Shown here: positions 1 through 11,394 of the stretch, piece by piece
How positions within the stretch are numbered: the first letter of the stretch is position 1
Layout of the letters: each line of letters starts with the position of its first letter
DNA from: Ophioceras dolichostomum
Taxonomy: Eukaryota > Ascomycota > Sordariomycetes > Magnaporthales > Ophioceraceae
Length of the DNA stretch: 33,078 bases
Assembly: GCA_003049485.1 (NCBI GenBank)
Contig: PYST01000394.1
Location: 1 to 33,078, forward strand
Direction of reading: 5' to 3'
Program-made: the position numbers and the translations under genes
Notes under the pieces: model-generated
Databases searched by the model: none
Seen by the model: the letters and a program-made list of their open reading frames with translations, nothing else
Told to the model about the DNA's origin: nothing

Positions 1-377
1 AAGGCCCATCCGAAGTCGAGGGGTTGGGGTGCAGGGCAGAAAAGTGTCCCGGAAGGTGGTTTGTCCCGGAAGGTGGTAGATTACGTTAACTAGTGATAGT
101 CATAGTGATTATGTCAGGTCAGTCGGCACGAGTCAGGTGACTCGGAGCGTCCCGTGGAACTTGCTTTGCCCAATGAGGGAACGGTAGGCAGTGAGCGTCA
201 AAGAGGAGCACGAGCCTCGATTTCTCCCACCACCCTAGCCTTCCGACTCTCGCCTGCTCCAACTTGCGATCTCATTTTACGGATCTCTCCATCTCCAACC
301 TACTTCTTCATCAACGTATCTTCCAAACGATCATCCGTGACCGTGAACGTGCTGCCTCAGAATCCCGTCGCCAAGAT
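1..377. other. Upstream flank of the SF3B6-type gene
   Basis: No gene is supported here. The stretch should hold the promoter and 5' leader of the gene starting at 378. It opens with two exact 16-nt copies of the same unit (see repeat at 45-77). No convincing TATA box was seen. Confidence 0.4.
45..77. repeat. Tandem pair of a 16-nt unit
   Basis: TGTCCCGGAAGGTGGT occurs at 45-60 and again at 62-77, separated by one T. It lies about 300 bases upstream of the SF3B6-type start codon. Function is unknown; a local slippage duplication is the simplest reading. Confidence 0.8.
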
Positions 378-1273
378 ATGAGTCGAGTCGGCAAGCTTGC
401 CCCGGAGGTAAACCGGTACGTGTGTCTACTCTTCTCTTTTTCTCGTTTGTGGCTCCCCATCATGTTCTGTCGCGCATTCACGCATTCGCGGCCTCCCTCT
501 CCACTCGGCTCGCCCTGCCGTCTCCGCCCTAGGCCTCGTGCCCCCGGCGTCAGTCTCCGGTCTGCGGTCCGGCCGGCGTGCTGCCGCTTTTCTCCCGTCA
601 TCATCGTCATCGTCATCATAGTCAAGCCCGCGGCCTAGAATTTAGATGGGGAAGGGCATCAATCACCTCCGTCATGGCAATCAATTACTAACATCAGCCT
701 GGCCAACCCCCACCTGCAGAGCTTTGTTCGTAAAGAATCTAAGCTACAACGTAACCCCAGAGGAGCTCTTCGATCTCTTCGGAAAGTTCGGCCCTATTCG
801 GTATGCATTTCCCGTTCTTGTATCCCCTCGATCCGCGTCGCACACGCCTCAGATCAACGCTGTCGCCGTTGAGCGGGACGCTGTGCTAGGATGAAGAACT
901 GACACGTCGGACATCGCGTCCTCTTTCATGCAGCCAAGTGCGATTGGGCATCGCGTCTAACACCAAAGGCACCGCGTTCGTTGTCTATGAAGACGTTATG
1001 GATGCGAAGGGGGCGTGCGACAAGTTGAACGGCTTCAACTTCCAGAACCGTTATCTTGTTGGTAAGTCGAAGAAGGATCCACCGTCACCCACCAACACAC
1101 AAATCGCTCTCACTCAATAGCCACGGCATTGCGCGCTTGCTAACATCTCCCCTCACCTTTCCCTCCTCGAAGTTCTATATCACCAACCAGAGAAGATGGC
1201 TAGGTCAAAAGCGGACCTCGAGGCCCGCAAGGAGAATTTAGCGGAGCTCAAGAAGCAGCACGGCATCGATTGA
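378..1273 (+). CDS. SF3b complex subunit p14 (SF3B6/SF3B14-type), pre-mRNA branch-site-binding protein
   Basis: Join of 378-415, 720-800, 934-1061 and 1173-1273, giving 115 residues. The product is a small RRM protein. RNP2 (LFVKNL) is at about residues 15-20 and RNP1 (KGTAFVVY) at 51-58, followed by the conserved NRYLVVLYHQPEK segment (79-90) and a basic, charged C-terminal helix ending QHGID. In the U2 snRNP SF3b complex this family packs on SF3B1 and touches the branch adenosine. Human p14 has a Tyr in RNP2 (Tyr22); by alignment from memory this protein has Phe16. All three introns have GT/AG ends and CTAAC-like branch sites (for example near 687). Length is normal for fungi. Just after the TGA stop the same frame stays open for 118 codons; see the separate entry. 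Identity is confident. Confidence 0.93.
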
Positions 1274-1630
1274 CGATTAGACGGGCCTGTCGGCGGCTCG
1301 CAGTTCCAGGCTACTCCCGGTCGGGCTCAGACTCGACCGGCCCCTCCTGCAGGCCCGTCTTCTCCTTCATCCTCCCGCCGTCCGTCGACGTCATCGCTGT
1401 CGTCCTCCTCGACGGCGACCGCGCCGGACACCCTCGCCAAGACGCCATCGCCGACGTCTGTGCCGGCTCTTCCGGCCTCGGCCCCGACCAAGTCTTCGAC
1501 CAAGTCTCCGACCTCGACCGTCACAGCCACGAAAAAGAAAGCCAGGTCAGACGTAGTCGGACGCGCGGGTCGGGGTTCTATGTCCAGCTTCATGCGAAGG
1601 CTTCTTCCCACCGTCCAGGAGGTTGCTTGA
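1274..1630 (+). other. In-frame open extension behind the SF3B6-type stop codon
   Basis: Directly behind TGA 1271-1273, in the same frame, 118 sense codons run to the next TGA at 1628-1630. The translation is rich in Ser, Thr, Pro and Ala, with Lys repeats (STKSPT, KKKAR) and a basic tail containing SSFMRRLLP, and third positions are mostly G or C. It has no ATG near its start, so it could be translated only by readthrough (stop context TGA-C) or by an unseen splice form. It may instead be 3' UTR that is open by chance in GC-rich sequence: other frames here are also open, including 1270-1806 and one on the minus strand. Function is unknown. Confidence 0.3.
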
Positions 1631-3431
1631 GATACAGCGCTTCCCCTGTTCCGATCATTGTCAGAACTCAGAAACGAACCCTCCCCGCTTTATTCTTCAG
1701 TTTGCTGGAAAGAGCCGCTGAATATGGCCGCATTGCACCAGAGGGTGGAAGAATCCCTGCAGAACGGAAACATCCCTATCTTCACCCTGCTTCTCAAACC
1801 CTCTGAACACATTGCCTGTGATCCGAGAGGCACTTGTGTCACGATTTTTTGGTTGTCACAGCGCTGGGTTTTGCGCGCTGGGTTTTGCGCGCTGTCTTGC
1901 TGTTGCTTTATTTCGAAGTCGTTGTGAGAGGATATGAATTTTCCTCGTTCGTTTACGGCGCTTTACGGCCTCGTTTCTCTGATTCAAGGTCATGCGCATT
2001 CGTGATCTTACTTTCGCATATTAACTACAAGAGTCGTTGAGGCTCTTCTCTCCTTATCCTCCTCCTGAAGGCATATAATTCGCATTTCCTTGACGTACTG
2101 CTCATGTTACCATTGTGGCACGTCACGGACGTATCAGATTGCAATGAACCCGGCCCCAGCACCACAGAATTCGCCAAGACGGACTCGACAGTCGTATGTG
2201 CATCGTGTTCGAAAAAGATGGCTGGGCCGTTCCGTTACCGTATGCCCCGAGCGTGCCCCCGTGGGCTTGTGGCGTCTTGCCTCCTCCTTTGGAGGCCAGC
2301 TGGCCGTCGTTTGGCTTTCACAAATCGATTTTCGGACTGACTGCTACCAATGCATGGCTGTGCACGTGGTCCCCGAGGAGTCGGCCCCGGAGACTCGAGA
2401 ATTCATCGGTCTTGCCGCCTCCTTGACGCTGTTAAGCTTATGTAGCGTGATAGTCTGCCGGAGCAGGTCAACCGACCCGGCGAACGCAGTGTCCGCCGTC
2501 GTCCCCGTCAATTCGGCTCCTGTGCGCCAGAGGGGGATAAATTCCACATGTACACGCGATATAAAATTAAAGAGACCCTGTACTCGTCGCGTAGGTCTCG
2601 CGGGGATTTATTACCAGAGTACCTGTATCGAAAAAGGTTCCGGCATGTCGTTCTAAGCCGCCTTGGGAGGCTCGGGGGACGGATGGTGCTTCGCGGTTGG
2701 CCAAGAAGCGGGTCGCCGCCAAGTGGTGAATTTCGACCGTCATCGAACTGATCGTAGTGTCATCAAGGATGCAGTTGGAGCCTAAAAGGGCCCTAAAGGG
2801 GGCGCCAAGCCCCACCTGGACTCGCTGCACGGCCACTGAGATGCCACTGAACCAGCGCCCAGTTTAGCCCCGTGATTCGTCTCATCTCTCACAAGGAAAC
2901 ACCGCCCCAAGCCGCAGGCTTGAAGCACGACATACCTCACTTCTCACTGTTCTGTTCTCGCCAACGGTTCTTTTTTCCTCAGGGGGGATTGGGAGTTTTC
3001 GTTTCGATTCCCATCACCGCTTATCCTTGACGAGGTAGTCAGTATCCGTATACAGACTGTGACTGCTTCTAGCTAGGTGCTTTGCTTTAACTTTGAACTC
3101 TCCTATAATTCTTTCTCTCCTTTATATTAGCCTTCGGAGTTACTGCATACTTTAGCCCCTTACTTTAACCACCCGGGCAGGTCAGCGATTTCCACGGAAC
3201 CTCCGTCCGTCGACACGTTCTTTTACATAGCCTCACACATTTCCTTTCCCTACATATTCCTACAAGCTAGCGGAAGGACGACCTCTCGCCACCGAAGGAC
3301 AGGGCCCAGACGGTCGCGGCCAACGTCGGGATTGGCTGCTGCGCGCTGTGCTCCCTGACCTTGAAACTGTGGCCCAGGCCACGACGACAACGACCTACCT
3401 AGGTACCGAGTCAACGGCCTAAACCTACCGA
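1631..3431. other. Spacer between the SF3B6-type and STIMATE-type genes
   Basis: No gene is confidently supported. It holds a 14-nt tandem duplication (1861-1894), an unrecognised 170-codon frame (2144-2656, listed as rejected) and a CCTACCTAGGTACC element at 3394-3407, just 25 bases before the next start codon. The AT-richer part at about 3040-3240 is probably the promoter and leader of the STIMATE-type gene. Confidence 0.4.
1861..1894. repeat. 14-nt tandem repeat, 2.4 copies
   Basis: GCGCTGGGTTTTGC is repeated exactly at 1861-1874 and 1875-1888, followed by a partial third unit GCGCTG. It is intergenic, and no function can be assigned. Confidence 0.8.
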
Positions 3432-4848
3432 ATGCCTCTCCAAAACGCAATATTACCTGCCGTCGCCAGGTGGGCCAAAGACATGCCGCTCCCCTCGTCC
3501 TTACCAATAAACAACGAAATCATGTCGATTCTCCCGGTCGTCAACGTCGACCCTACAAGCCCGACACCTACGTCCCTTCTCGGGGCCGCCCTCGGCACCG
3601 CCGCCGCCGCCGCCGCTGCTGCAGCAGCGACCGTGACTCCCGCAGCGGCAGCCACAGCGACGGCCACGGGCAGCCCGCAGGACGGCAACGACGGCTCGGG
3701 CGAGTGCCGCCTGCTGGGACCGTTCGCGCTGCTCGTGCAGCTCGCCCTCGGCGGGCTGGCGCTGCTGGCGCTGGTGTACAAGCGGTGGAGGGAGCGGCCG
3801 CAGAGGCCAGTCAAGATCTGGTTCTTCGACGTCTCGAAGCAGGTCTTCGGCTCGGTGATGATGCACATGGCCAACGTCTTCATGTCCATGCTGACGTCCG
3901 GCCGCTTCTCCATCAAGATTGACCCCCCATCGGCGGCGGCGGCGGCGGCGGCCGAGGCGGCGACGAGGAGGTTGATGGCCCGGAGCACTGACGCATATGT
4001 CCCTAATCCGTGCTCTTGGTACCTTCTGAACTTAGGAGTTGATGTAAGCAAAGCATGCAGCAAGGCCCTCTCTTCCTATCATCGCCAGCGCGGCATACCG
4101 AAGCTAACTCTTACCTTTCCTCATATAGACAACACTAGGAATTCCCATCCTGATCCTTCTCCTCCGCGTCATCCACGGCCTCGTGTCGTACACCCCGCTC
4201 GGCAAGCCGGCCGAGTCGATACAGTCCGGCAACTACGGCAACCCGCCAAACGCCTGGTGGTGGCTGAAGCAGAGCGTCATGTACTTCTGCGGCCTCTTCG
4301 GCATGAAGACGTGCGTGCTCATCATCTTCCTCACCTTCCCCTGGCTCAGCCGCCTGGGCGACTGGGCGCTGGGCTGGACCGCGGGGGACGAGCGCCTGCA
4401 GATCTTCTTCGTCATGATGCTCTTCCCCTTGATCATGAACGCGCTGCAGTACTACATCATCGACAGCTTCATCAAGAAGCAGATCGTCGTAGACCACCAC
4501 TCGTCGAGCGCCGCCTCGTCGGACGGCGGCGACGACCCTGAAGATGGCAACGCCGGTGGCCGTCATCATAGTCATCATAGTCATCATCACCACCATCATC
4601 ACCATCATCATGGTGGCGCGAGCGGCGACGCCTCGTACACTCATCTCGATGATGGCGGCGAGGAGGAGGAGGAGGAGCTTGTCGAGCAGGAGCACCATCG
4701 CATGCTCAGTCCCGAGGCCAAGGCCGCTCCGAACCGCAAGGCTTACGATCCGGAGGTGGACGGCGACAGCCCTACAGTTATAGGGAGCAGCTCCAGCCGT
4801 CAAGAGGCCGGCAGCCTGCTCTCTAAGGACTTGCTACCCCACGAGTAG
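3432..4848 (+). CDS. STIMATE/TMEM110-family multi-pass membrane protein (vacuolar membrane protein type)
   Basis: Join of 3432-4043 and 4129-4848, 443 residues; the single intron has GTAAGC, a GCTAAC branch site and TAG. A poly-Ala stretch at about residues 57-66 precedes the conserved core, which starts near ECRLLGPFAL. Hydrophobic segments lie at about 95-116, 136-155, 196-222, 253-276 and 293-314. Hallmarks are RPVKIWFFDVSKQ (125-137) and the GNYGNPPNAWWWLKQS block (238-253). Human STIMATE is an ER protein that modulates STIM1 at ER-plasma membrane contacts; the yeast relative (YPL162C) is a vacuolar membrane protein. That fungal members act the same way is inference. The tail is hydrophilic with a His-rich run (350-365), a run of seven Glu (about 382-388), and Ser/His patches. 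The start fits as the first ATG of the frame, but residues 1-90 are low complexity and not conserved in the family as I know it. Confidence 0.85.
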
Positions 4849-6498
4849 AAGACAGTTGGGTTCCTCTACGTGCATGCGGTTACCGGTGGGCCTTTTATTT
4901 TTCTCTTTTGTTTGAGTTCTTTGCTGCAATATATACAACTGCATCCTTCCTTACCCTGAGTTTAAGTGGGATCGGCGCTATGTTCTTTTGGAGTATTTGG
5001 GCGGCCTCGGATCTTTTTTTTGGGTTCAACCGTCCATCGTTCTTGGTTCTATTGCATGGTCGTCCCAGTTCTTTTGGTCTACAACTGTTGTATTTATCAG
5101 ATTCATATCTCCCATCACAAGGCGTTCTCTGTGTTGCATTATACATACCTTACCCACAACAACTCGGAGGATTTGGCCGGCTAGTGGTCTCACAAGGCGT
5201 AACACATCATTGTTATTGTAGCAATACAGTCGAAAGAGAGAAGATGTTGGGGAGTTCGGGGGATTTGTTGATGAGGCTATCTAAAGTCAGCCATAGACTT
5301 GGTTGAAGAATAGACATTCAGGCAATGGTCGTCAAAGTCGAAATTTTCGCCTCAACGTGATAAATTTAATCGACTTCGACAAACGATTATCAGTTGAAGG
5401 AGAGATGCAATGTTGGACTTGGGCAGCCCAGATTAGCCATTGAATATTGACGTCCTCTATTCCGTAGGCCAACCGGCACTGTAGTTTGAAAAGGCCTCTG
5501 GGTGTCAAGGCTTAGTGTCCAGAATACATCCGAGGGGATGAAGAGTCTTTAAAAACTTAGGATGTCGCCGGAAAGATCAACAAGACAGATATATATATAT
5601 TGGATTACATCCACCCAAGTTTCGACTGTATCTTAAGCAGCTGCGCTGTCTGTTTCGGTTAACGATGTGTGCAGTCATGGCAAACAGGCACTGATCGCCT
5701 ATACGTGATAAACAACTTTCCTCTTCCACCAAACAACTCAAGATCCCTCTCTGCCGCCATCACTCCCCACGCTCTGACGTCTAAACGTCCAAAGTATCAC
5801 ACCAGATGAGCCAGCCCACCGGGCAACTCAGACGAAGCGAAGAAAAACAGGCAGCAACGCGTGGGGCCATGCGGACGGACGTCCGGCCGAGGTGACTTCT
5901 TCCAACAAAACCAAAAAAAGAGACCCCAAGCTTTAGGCAACCCAAAACATCCAAAAAGGTGCTGCCTTCCCCGTTCAATCCTCCCCTCATCTCCCCTCCC
6001 ATGCGGACGACGAAAAGGCCAACCGGTAGGAGGGACCGCCAAACCAAAGAAGTAAAGAGTAAATACAGCCAATCCGAGAACGAGACAAAAGGAGCATTAT
6101 ATGTGTATGGCTGGGTATACCCATCGCTCCGTGCACAGTAGATAGTAAACAAGCGATGAAGCGGAACTGAACAAGAGGGGGGGAAAGAAGCAAAATAAGA
6201 AGGGGAGCCGCTGTACTCCAGAACTGAACTGCCCGAAGAACATAATGAGGCCGGGGTGATCCAACCACAACAAAAAAGAATGGAAGAAACGATGACTCTA
6301 AAGATGACCATGCTGGCATGAAGATACAAGACGGACGCCAAGAACCATTCCATCCACGATGATTTTTCCTGCCTGTTGTTGTTTTGTGTTCACATGAAGA
6401 CACTTGCCATTATACAGAATGATGATGCTCGCTAGGAAACTAAAACGGGGGAATCGATAATGTGATGTGATGTGATGAAGAAGAAACACAAACAACTA
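4849..6498. other. Convergent spacer between the STIMATE-type and Pin2-like genes
   Basis: Both flanking genes end here, so the stretch should contain two 3' UTRs. Base composition is more AT-rich than the genes, with a TA run at about 5588-5601. No open frame resembles a known protein, and no mobile-element ends or terminal repeats were seen. Confidence 0.4.
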
Positions 6499-8329
6499 CT
6501 ACACGCCACTCCAGCCCTGCTGTCCCCCGCCAGACGGCTGGTACGGCTTATAACCAGGGTAAGAAGCCCCGCCCGCCCCGCCCGTGTCCTGGCGCGACGG
6601 CCCGGACGGTCGGCGGTCGTAGCTGCTGCTACCACTGCCCCCCTGATCGTAGCTGACTTGTTGTTGGTCTTGGGGCCGGCTGTAGCCGCCCGCGGAGAAG
6701 TCGAAGCCGCCGTTGTTGTTGTTGTTGTTGTTGTTGTTCTGCATGTTGCTCGGCGAGGGTGGGGCGGGACCGCCGCCGTTGGCATTGGAGTACTGCCTTT
6801 GCGGAGCGGGACGAGACGACGCCAGCGGCCGGGTCGACTCGGAGGAGTACTGCCGCTGCGGCGCGCCGAACGACCGGCTGTCGTTGCCGTTGCCGTAGCC
6901 GGGGCCGTAGCCGTAATCGCCCCCATCCTGCGGTGGTGCTGGTGACCGCCGGGGGCCCGGGTTGTTGCCGTACGGCGCACCGTTCATCATGTTGTTGCGC
7001 GGGGGTGACCTCCGCCCGGGACCGGGGCCCATGCCGCCGACGGCGCCGCCGTAGCCCTGGCCGCCGCCGTAGCCCTGGTCGCCTCCGTAGCCCTGATCGG
7101 CGCCGTAGCCGTAGTTGTCCCGGCTGCCCTGGCGTGGTCGAGGACCATAGCCTCCCCTGTCTGGGCCGTAACCTCCCCTGTTGTTGGGGTTGCCTGGTGT
7201 GCGCCTCCCTCCTGCCATCGCCATCCCGGCTGCACCAGCGCCGTAACCCTGGTCCAGAGAGACGGACGACTGCTGTCCATAGACCCCATCGTTATAGCCG
7301 TAGCCCTGCGCGCCATTGTCCGCACCGTACGGGTCGTGACCGCCGGCCCCATTGCCGACGAGGTACGATGTTGACGCAGCATGCGCGTCGTGTCCGCCAT
7401 AGGGTCCTGCTCCTGCCCCTGCTCCTCTGTAGTTGGGCGAGACGGGGCTCACGGGGGCCGTCCCTGAGGCAGCCCCAGTCATCAATGGCATACTTTGACT
7501 GCTCGCAGAGGCGGCGCCGACGCCATTTTCTGGCTTCTTGAGCTGCTCGAGTTCAAGCGGGTCGTCCACGGGCACCTTCTTGCTCCCCGAGCTTTCCCAG
7601 CTGGGCATTTCTGGCAGCGCGTCGTCCGACACCGGCTTCTTGCTGACGTCGAACTCGGCGTACTGGGGCGGATCGTGGGCTCCGAAGCCCGAGGTCGCAG
7701 CAGACTTTGCGGCGAAGCCGGGTGCGGTCATTGGCGCTTCCGAGTGGTATCCCCCTCCTGATCCGTGGTGTGGTGGAATGTAGGGCTCGTCGAGGTACTT
7801 GGCCTTCTTGCCCTTTGGCGGGTCGCAGCAGCCGCAGCAGTTTCCACAGCATTTCAGGCAGTAGAAGCATTCGCAGCAGCAAGACTTGGCGCAGCACGCG
7901 CAACGCGCTATGCACCATATCACCGAGATTACGATCAGGCCTCCGACGACAATGATGGCAATTACTGGCCACCTGTGGATATTCCCAAATTGATCAGCAC
8001 CTGTGCTCGAATTGCAACGCGCTCGCTCTTCGGAGCAGCCGTCGTGGAAACATACGCTCGGTGCTGCCGTCCAGGGTGTGGCAAGGAGTGGGTGGAGATA
8101 GATGAAAGGGGGCTTCTTACTTGCAATACGGAGCCAACATGCAGTTGTCCCAGCTCGAGAACGCCGTCTTCACATCGTCGACAGAGTTCAAGATTGTACT
8201 CCTCCCGAGGAGCGGCCGGACGGAGGCCGCCAGAAGATTCACCGCACCCTCCCGGAAGCCTCTCTCCCGCAAGCTCCTCTCCATGGCCACGTTTATGGAC
8301 GGCATGGTCGAAAAATAGGCCGCGACCAC
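6499..8329 (-). CDS. Pin2-like single-pass membrane protein with Cys-rich and prion-like cytosolic region
   Basis: Complement of join 6499-7972 and 8121-8329, 560 residues; intron 7973-8120 has GTAAG and CAG ends. There is no classic signal peptide. A SWDNCM motif (59-64) precedes one transmembrane helix (about 71-91), then a juxtamembrane block with 15 Cys between residues 90 and 119, then a long disordered tail. The tail has G/Y/Q/N-rich repeats of the GYGGDQGYGG type, an Asn run encoded at 6711-6738 and a GYKPYQPSGG end. From memory, yeast Pin2 has the same order: SWDxCM, TM, palmitoylatable Cys patch, Q/N-rich tail with a GYKP end. In yeast it is an exomer-dependent trans-Golgi cargo whose prion-like tail controls retention. 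The homology call is mine and unsearched; the topology (short lumenal N-terminus, cytosolic tail) is inferred. The tail is far longer than in yeast. Confidence 0.72.
6711..6738 (-). repeat. Trinucleotide (GTT/AAC) repeat coding for poly-Asn
   Basis: About nine GTT units on the plus strand read as AAC codons on the minus strand, giving an Asn run in the prion-like tail of the Pin2-like protein. Near-pure codon use suggests recent slippage, so length may vary between strains. Confidence 0.8.
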
Positions 8330-8594
8330 CCTATGTGTTCTTTGTCTTTCGCCCTTGTCCCTCTCTTCCGCAAAGCGAATCCTCCCAGCGAAGAAGACGT
8401 CGTAACACAGACACGAGCACCAATCTCGCGAAGTTCACAGGCGGCTCCGAAAACCACGCGACGGGGTCGAACCCGAATCGTGTTTCTCTCTCACGGGAGA
8501 GCCCTTTGGCGAGTTGTGCGGGTGTGAGTGCGTGCGTAGGGGACGACAGCTCGCGAAGCTAACGGGAGGCTAGCTAAACAGATATTATTTCTGT

Positions 8595-8614
8595 CCTAGT
8601 AGGTAGGTAGGTAG
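8595..8614. repeat. GTAG tetranucleotide run (CTAGGTAGGTA-type element)
   Basis: CCTAGTAGGTAGGTAGGTAG, about 265 bases upstream of the Pin2-like start codon. It is one of several related GGTA elements scattered through the spacers of this window. Confidence 0.75.
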
Positions 8615-11376
8615 ATGGTGAATTAAAAGAACGTCCCAGTGCTACCGCTCCATAATCCACGGGAAAAGGAGGATCGCCTCGTGTAGCGTGTGTGATCGGC
8701 CGAGCGACAGATTCGCCTCGCAGGATGCAAAGCCAAAGCAAACGGCGTCAGGGTTCGGTCTACCCAGTAGAGGCAATTCGGTTTTTCAGGTATCGTGTGT
8801 CGGTGGAAAAAGGATCTGTGTCGCAAGAAGACGACTCGCTGAACAGGATGAACCAAAGAATCCAGGAGGAAGACAGATTCGTTTTTCCTCTTGTCTCGTT
8901 TCGTTATGAGCGATGGACGTGGAAACAATCAAATAAGGAGTAAAATAAATGACCGGCGCTGCAAATGACTGTGGAAAGACAAAAAAAGACCCAGAGAAAG
9001 GGAGATTCGCCCGGGTCAATTCTTTTTCCTTGTTGGGGGCAAAAGAAGTATGTATAATCCTTAAGGAAGTACTCCGTAGGGACAATGACAATAAACGATC
9101 GACTACCACAAAGGAAACGAAAGGAAATCCCGTGGTGGGAAACAGGACTCGTGGGAAGTGAGGAAACGACAGACAGTTGGTGCTGGGGAAGTTGGAATTT
9201 TTGGGGTCGGGCGCAGTCAAGGTCGGGAGGGCAGTGACCCACGCACGCCGCCACGGGGAGGACATCCCGTTGAGCAGCGGCGGCAGTAGGGGGGTCACAT
9301 TTTACCGTGACGAATTTCCTCAGTGGCTACCAGCATCCTGCCACCCAGCCCACTGCCATCCTATCCCATCCATCCATTCCCTCCCCCGCTGCAATGTGCT
9401 CCTGCGTGCGGCTGGGAGGTACCTGGCAGCGTGAGAAAGGGTACCCCTGAACGCAAACCCAATCGGTGCTTTCAATTTTTTTTTCTTCCTGTGAAGCATC
9501 GGCTACCAATCGTGAGCCCTGGTGTCGACAAATCGCGGGGGGTGGCAGCGGTTCGTCTCAAGAAATGCCTGGGCGCTGAAACTGGGCTGTGCACCCTCCA
9601 ACACATAACATGACCTCAATGCCCCCCTTTTTCCCCTTCTCTTGTTGAACAAAGCCAGAGCGCGATCATCAATCACTGATGATGAGTGGCGTTTAAAAGG
9701 AACCAAGGGGACCCAGTTGTGCGAGGCAAAAATAAACTGTGTGTGGATCATAGAGAGTGAGCCGTGGCTTTGGAGGCTTGTTTCAATTTTGGGTTGCTTC
9801 TTCTTCTTCCTCGCTCCTCTTCGGTGCCTTATTCATCCCATTCCTTCCATCTTCCAAACAGGGAAGCGGGAAATGGAAAACGGAAGACGGGAAACGGCTG
9901 ATGATCGCGTATTCGTAAGGAAATGCCAGAATCATCGGACGTAGAACAGACCGTCCCGTCGGCAACAATTTCCCTCGGGCCACGCCTTTTGCTTCTTCAT
10001 CTTTTGCTCTTCGAGCTTCAGTAATATGTTGTGATAGATTGTGATCGGAGCTACGAGTCTCCTCTACTCCCTCCCACTTTCCCTCCCCGCTCCCCATCGT
10101 CGTCTCAACCGAGTCGTGATGCGACTTCTGCAAGGGACCAAAAATCCCCCGCCGAAACGGGAGTCTTCGGGGACCCGGCCTCGCCGGCCTGCAGCGATTG
10201 AACAATTGTGATGCGCACGACGCCCAGTGCTACTGGAGAACCGTGCGCGGTCCAGCCTGGAACCCTGGATGATTATTGCTTCTTGTGGCTTCTCATCACT
10301 CCTCCACATCCACTTCCAGGCCAGGACCAGAAGATCCAAAACGTGATTCCGTAATGAGACCGACGCGTGCTGACATGAAGGCTTCTCATGTTTTCTTTTT
10401 CTGGTCTTTGGTGCCCGTCAGCCGCAGCCACGTTTCGACGGCCCGCCGCAAGTGCATGAACGCTCTAACGACTTGGACTAGCCCATCTACGTCTTGCTCA
10501 ACGACGGGATTACAGACGGTAAATACATCATCGTCTCTTCGATCATGTTTCGTAGCACACCTCGGTGGCGGCGGCGGCGGCGGCGTCAACAGCACAGTTG
10601 TGTGGCATTTGAGAATAACGTTAACTGATTTTGTCACTGATTGGTGCCCGCCGAATCATTGACGACTTTTCGCTTGGTGATATGACCACTTTACGTCATT
10701 GGTGTGAGCTAGGACCGCGCCCGGCCTGCGCGGGGCTTCTGGGTCCGTACACGGTATACGGCACCGATGCAAATCTTCCTTCTGGGGACCCAGGGACAGA
10801 ATGAGGGCACAGGACAGCATCCCCGATGAGGCGATTGATATATGCCACTTCGGTATTATCGGCTCTATCCGAGAACAAGTAAAAACGAGCGTCCCCTTCC
10901 AGTTGTGCTTGCACCCGAGCCATACAGGGGCCGGTTGAACAGGATATCACCAGATCGAGGAAAAGGTAGTAAGTAGGAATTATCATGTTATCTCATCATC
11001 GTAAAGAGGAAACGAGAGGATGGTACATAAAAAATAAGTACAGGACAAGGCGTAAAAAGAAAAAAAAAAAGAGTCGCGCAAAAAAGGTTTCAAGTCGCTA
11101 AAGCATGTGCTCCTCCAGATAAAAGAGAACCAACCAGCCTCGCAGTGTGACAGCATCGCTGAAGTGCGGCCCAAGCCGCTGCCCGGCAGAACGGGGCTCC
11201 GTACGGGTAGTGGTGTAGTGGTGATGTTGGCGAGAGGAGGAGATGGGATATCGTTTCTTCCTTCTAAGTAATGTATGTGTGATGTATCTGGGTCGAGGGA
11301 CGTAGTTCCCAGGCCCGAAAATGCGCTGTCCAGTCCAGTCTTCGCCCCAGTCTTCGCCAACGGGAAGCAACATGAC

Positions 11377-11394
11377 ACCTAGGTAGGTACCTAG
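11377..11394. repeat. Near-palindromic ACCTAGGTAGGTACCTAG element
   Basis: An 18-nt element with two overlapping palindromic halves (ACCTAGGT and GGTACC) in the 3' flank of the RCR gene. It matches the element before the STIMATE-type gene (3394-3407) and weaker versions at 22228-22236 and 27780-27787. Function is unknown. Confidence 0.7.

Noticed and set aside
2144..2656. 170-codon ATG frame on the plus strand with one hydrophobic stretch
   Set aside because: No family resemblance, patchy composition, overlapping frames equally open, and no splice or codon-bias support. Left as spacer.
10276..10662. Overlapping open frames on both strands (10276-10662 plus, 10386-10637 minus) that read partly protein-like
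   Set aside because: Both owe their length to a GC-rich stretch with a GGC run; neither matches a family I know, and neither continues through credible splice sites. A degraded gene remnant cannot be excluded.
10696..10986. 96-codon minus frame with an apolar N-terminus
   Set aside because: The signal-like start is weak, there is no Cys pattern or domain, and it lies in the 3' flank of the RCR gene. Not enough to call a secreted protein.
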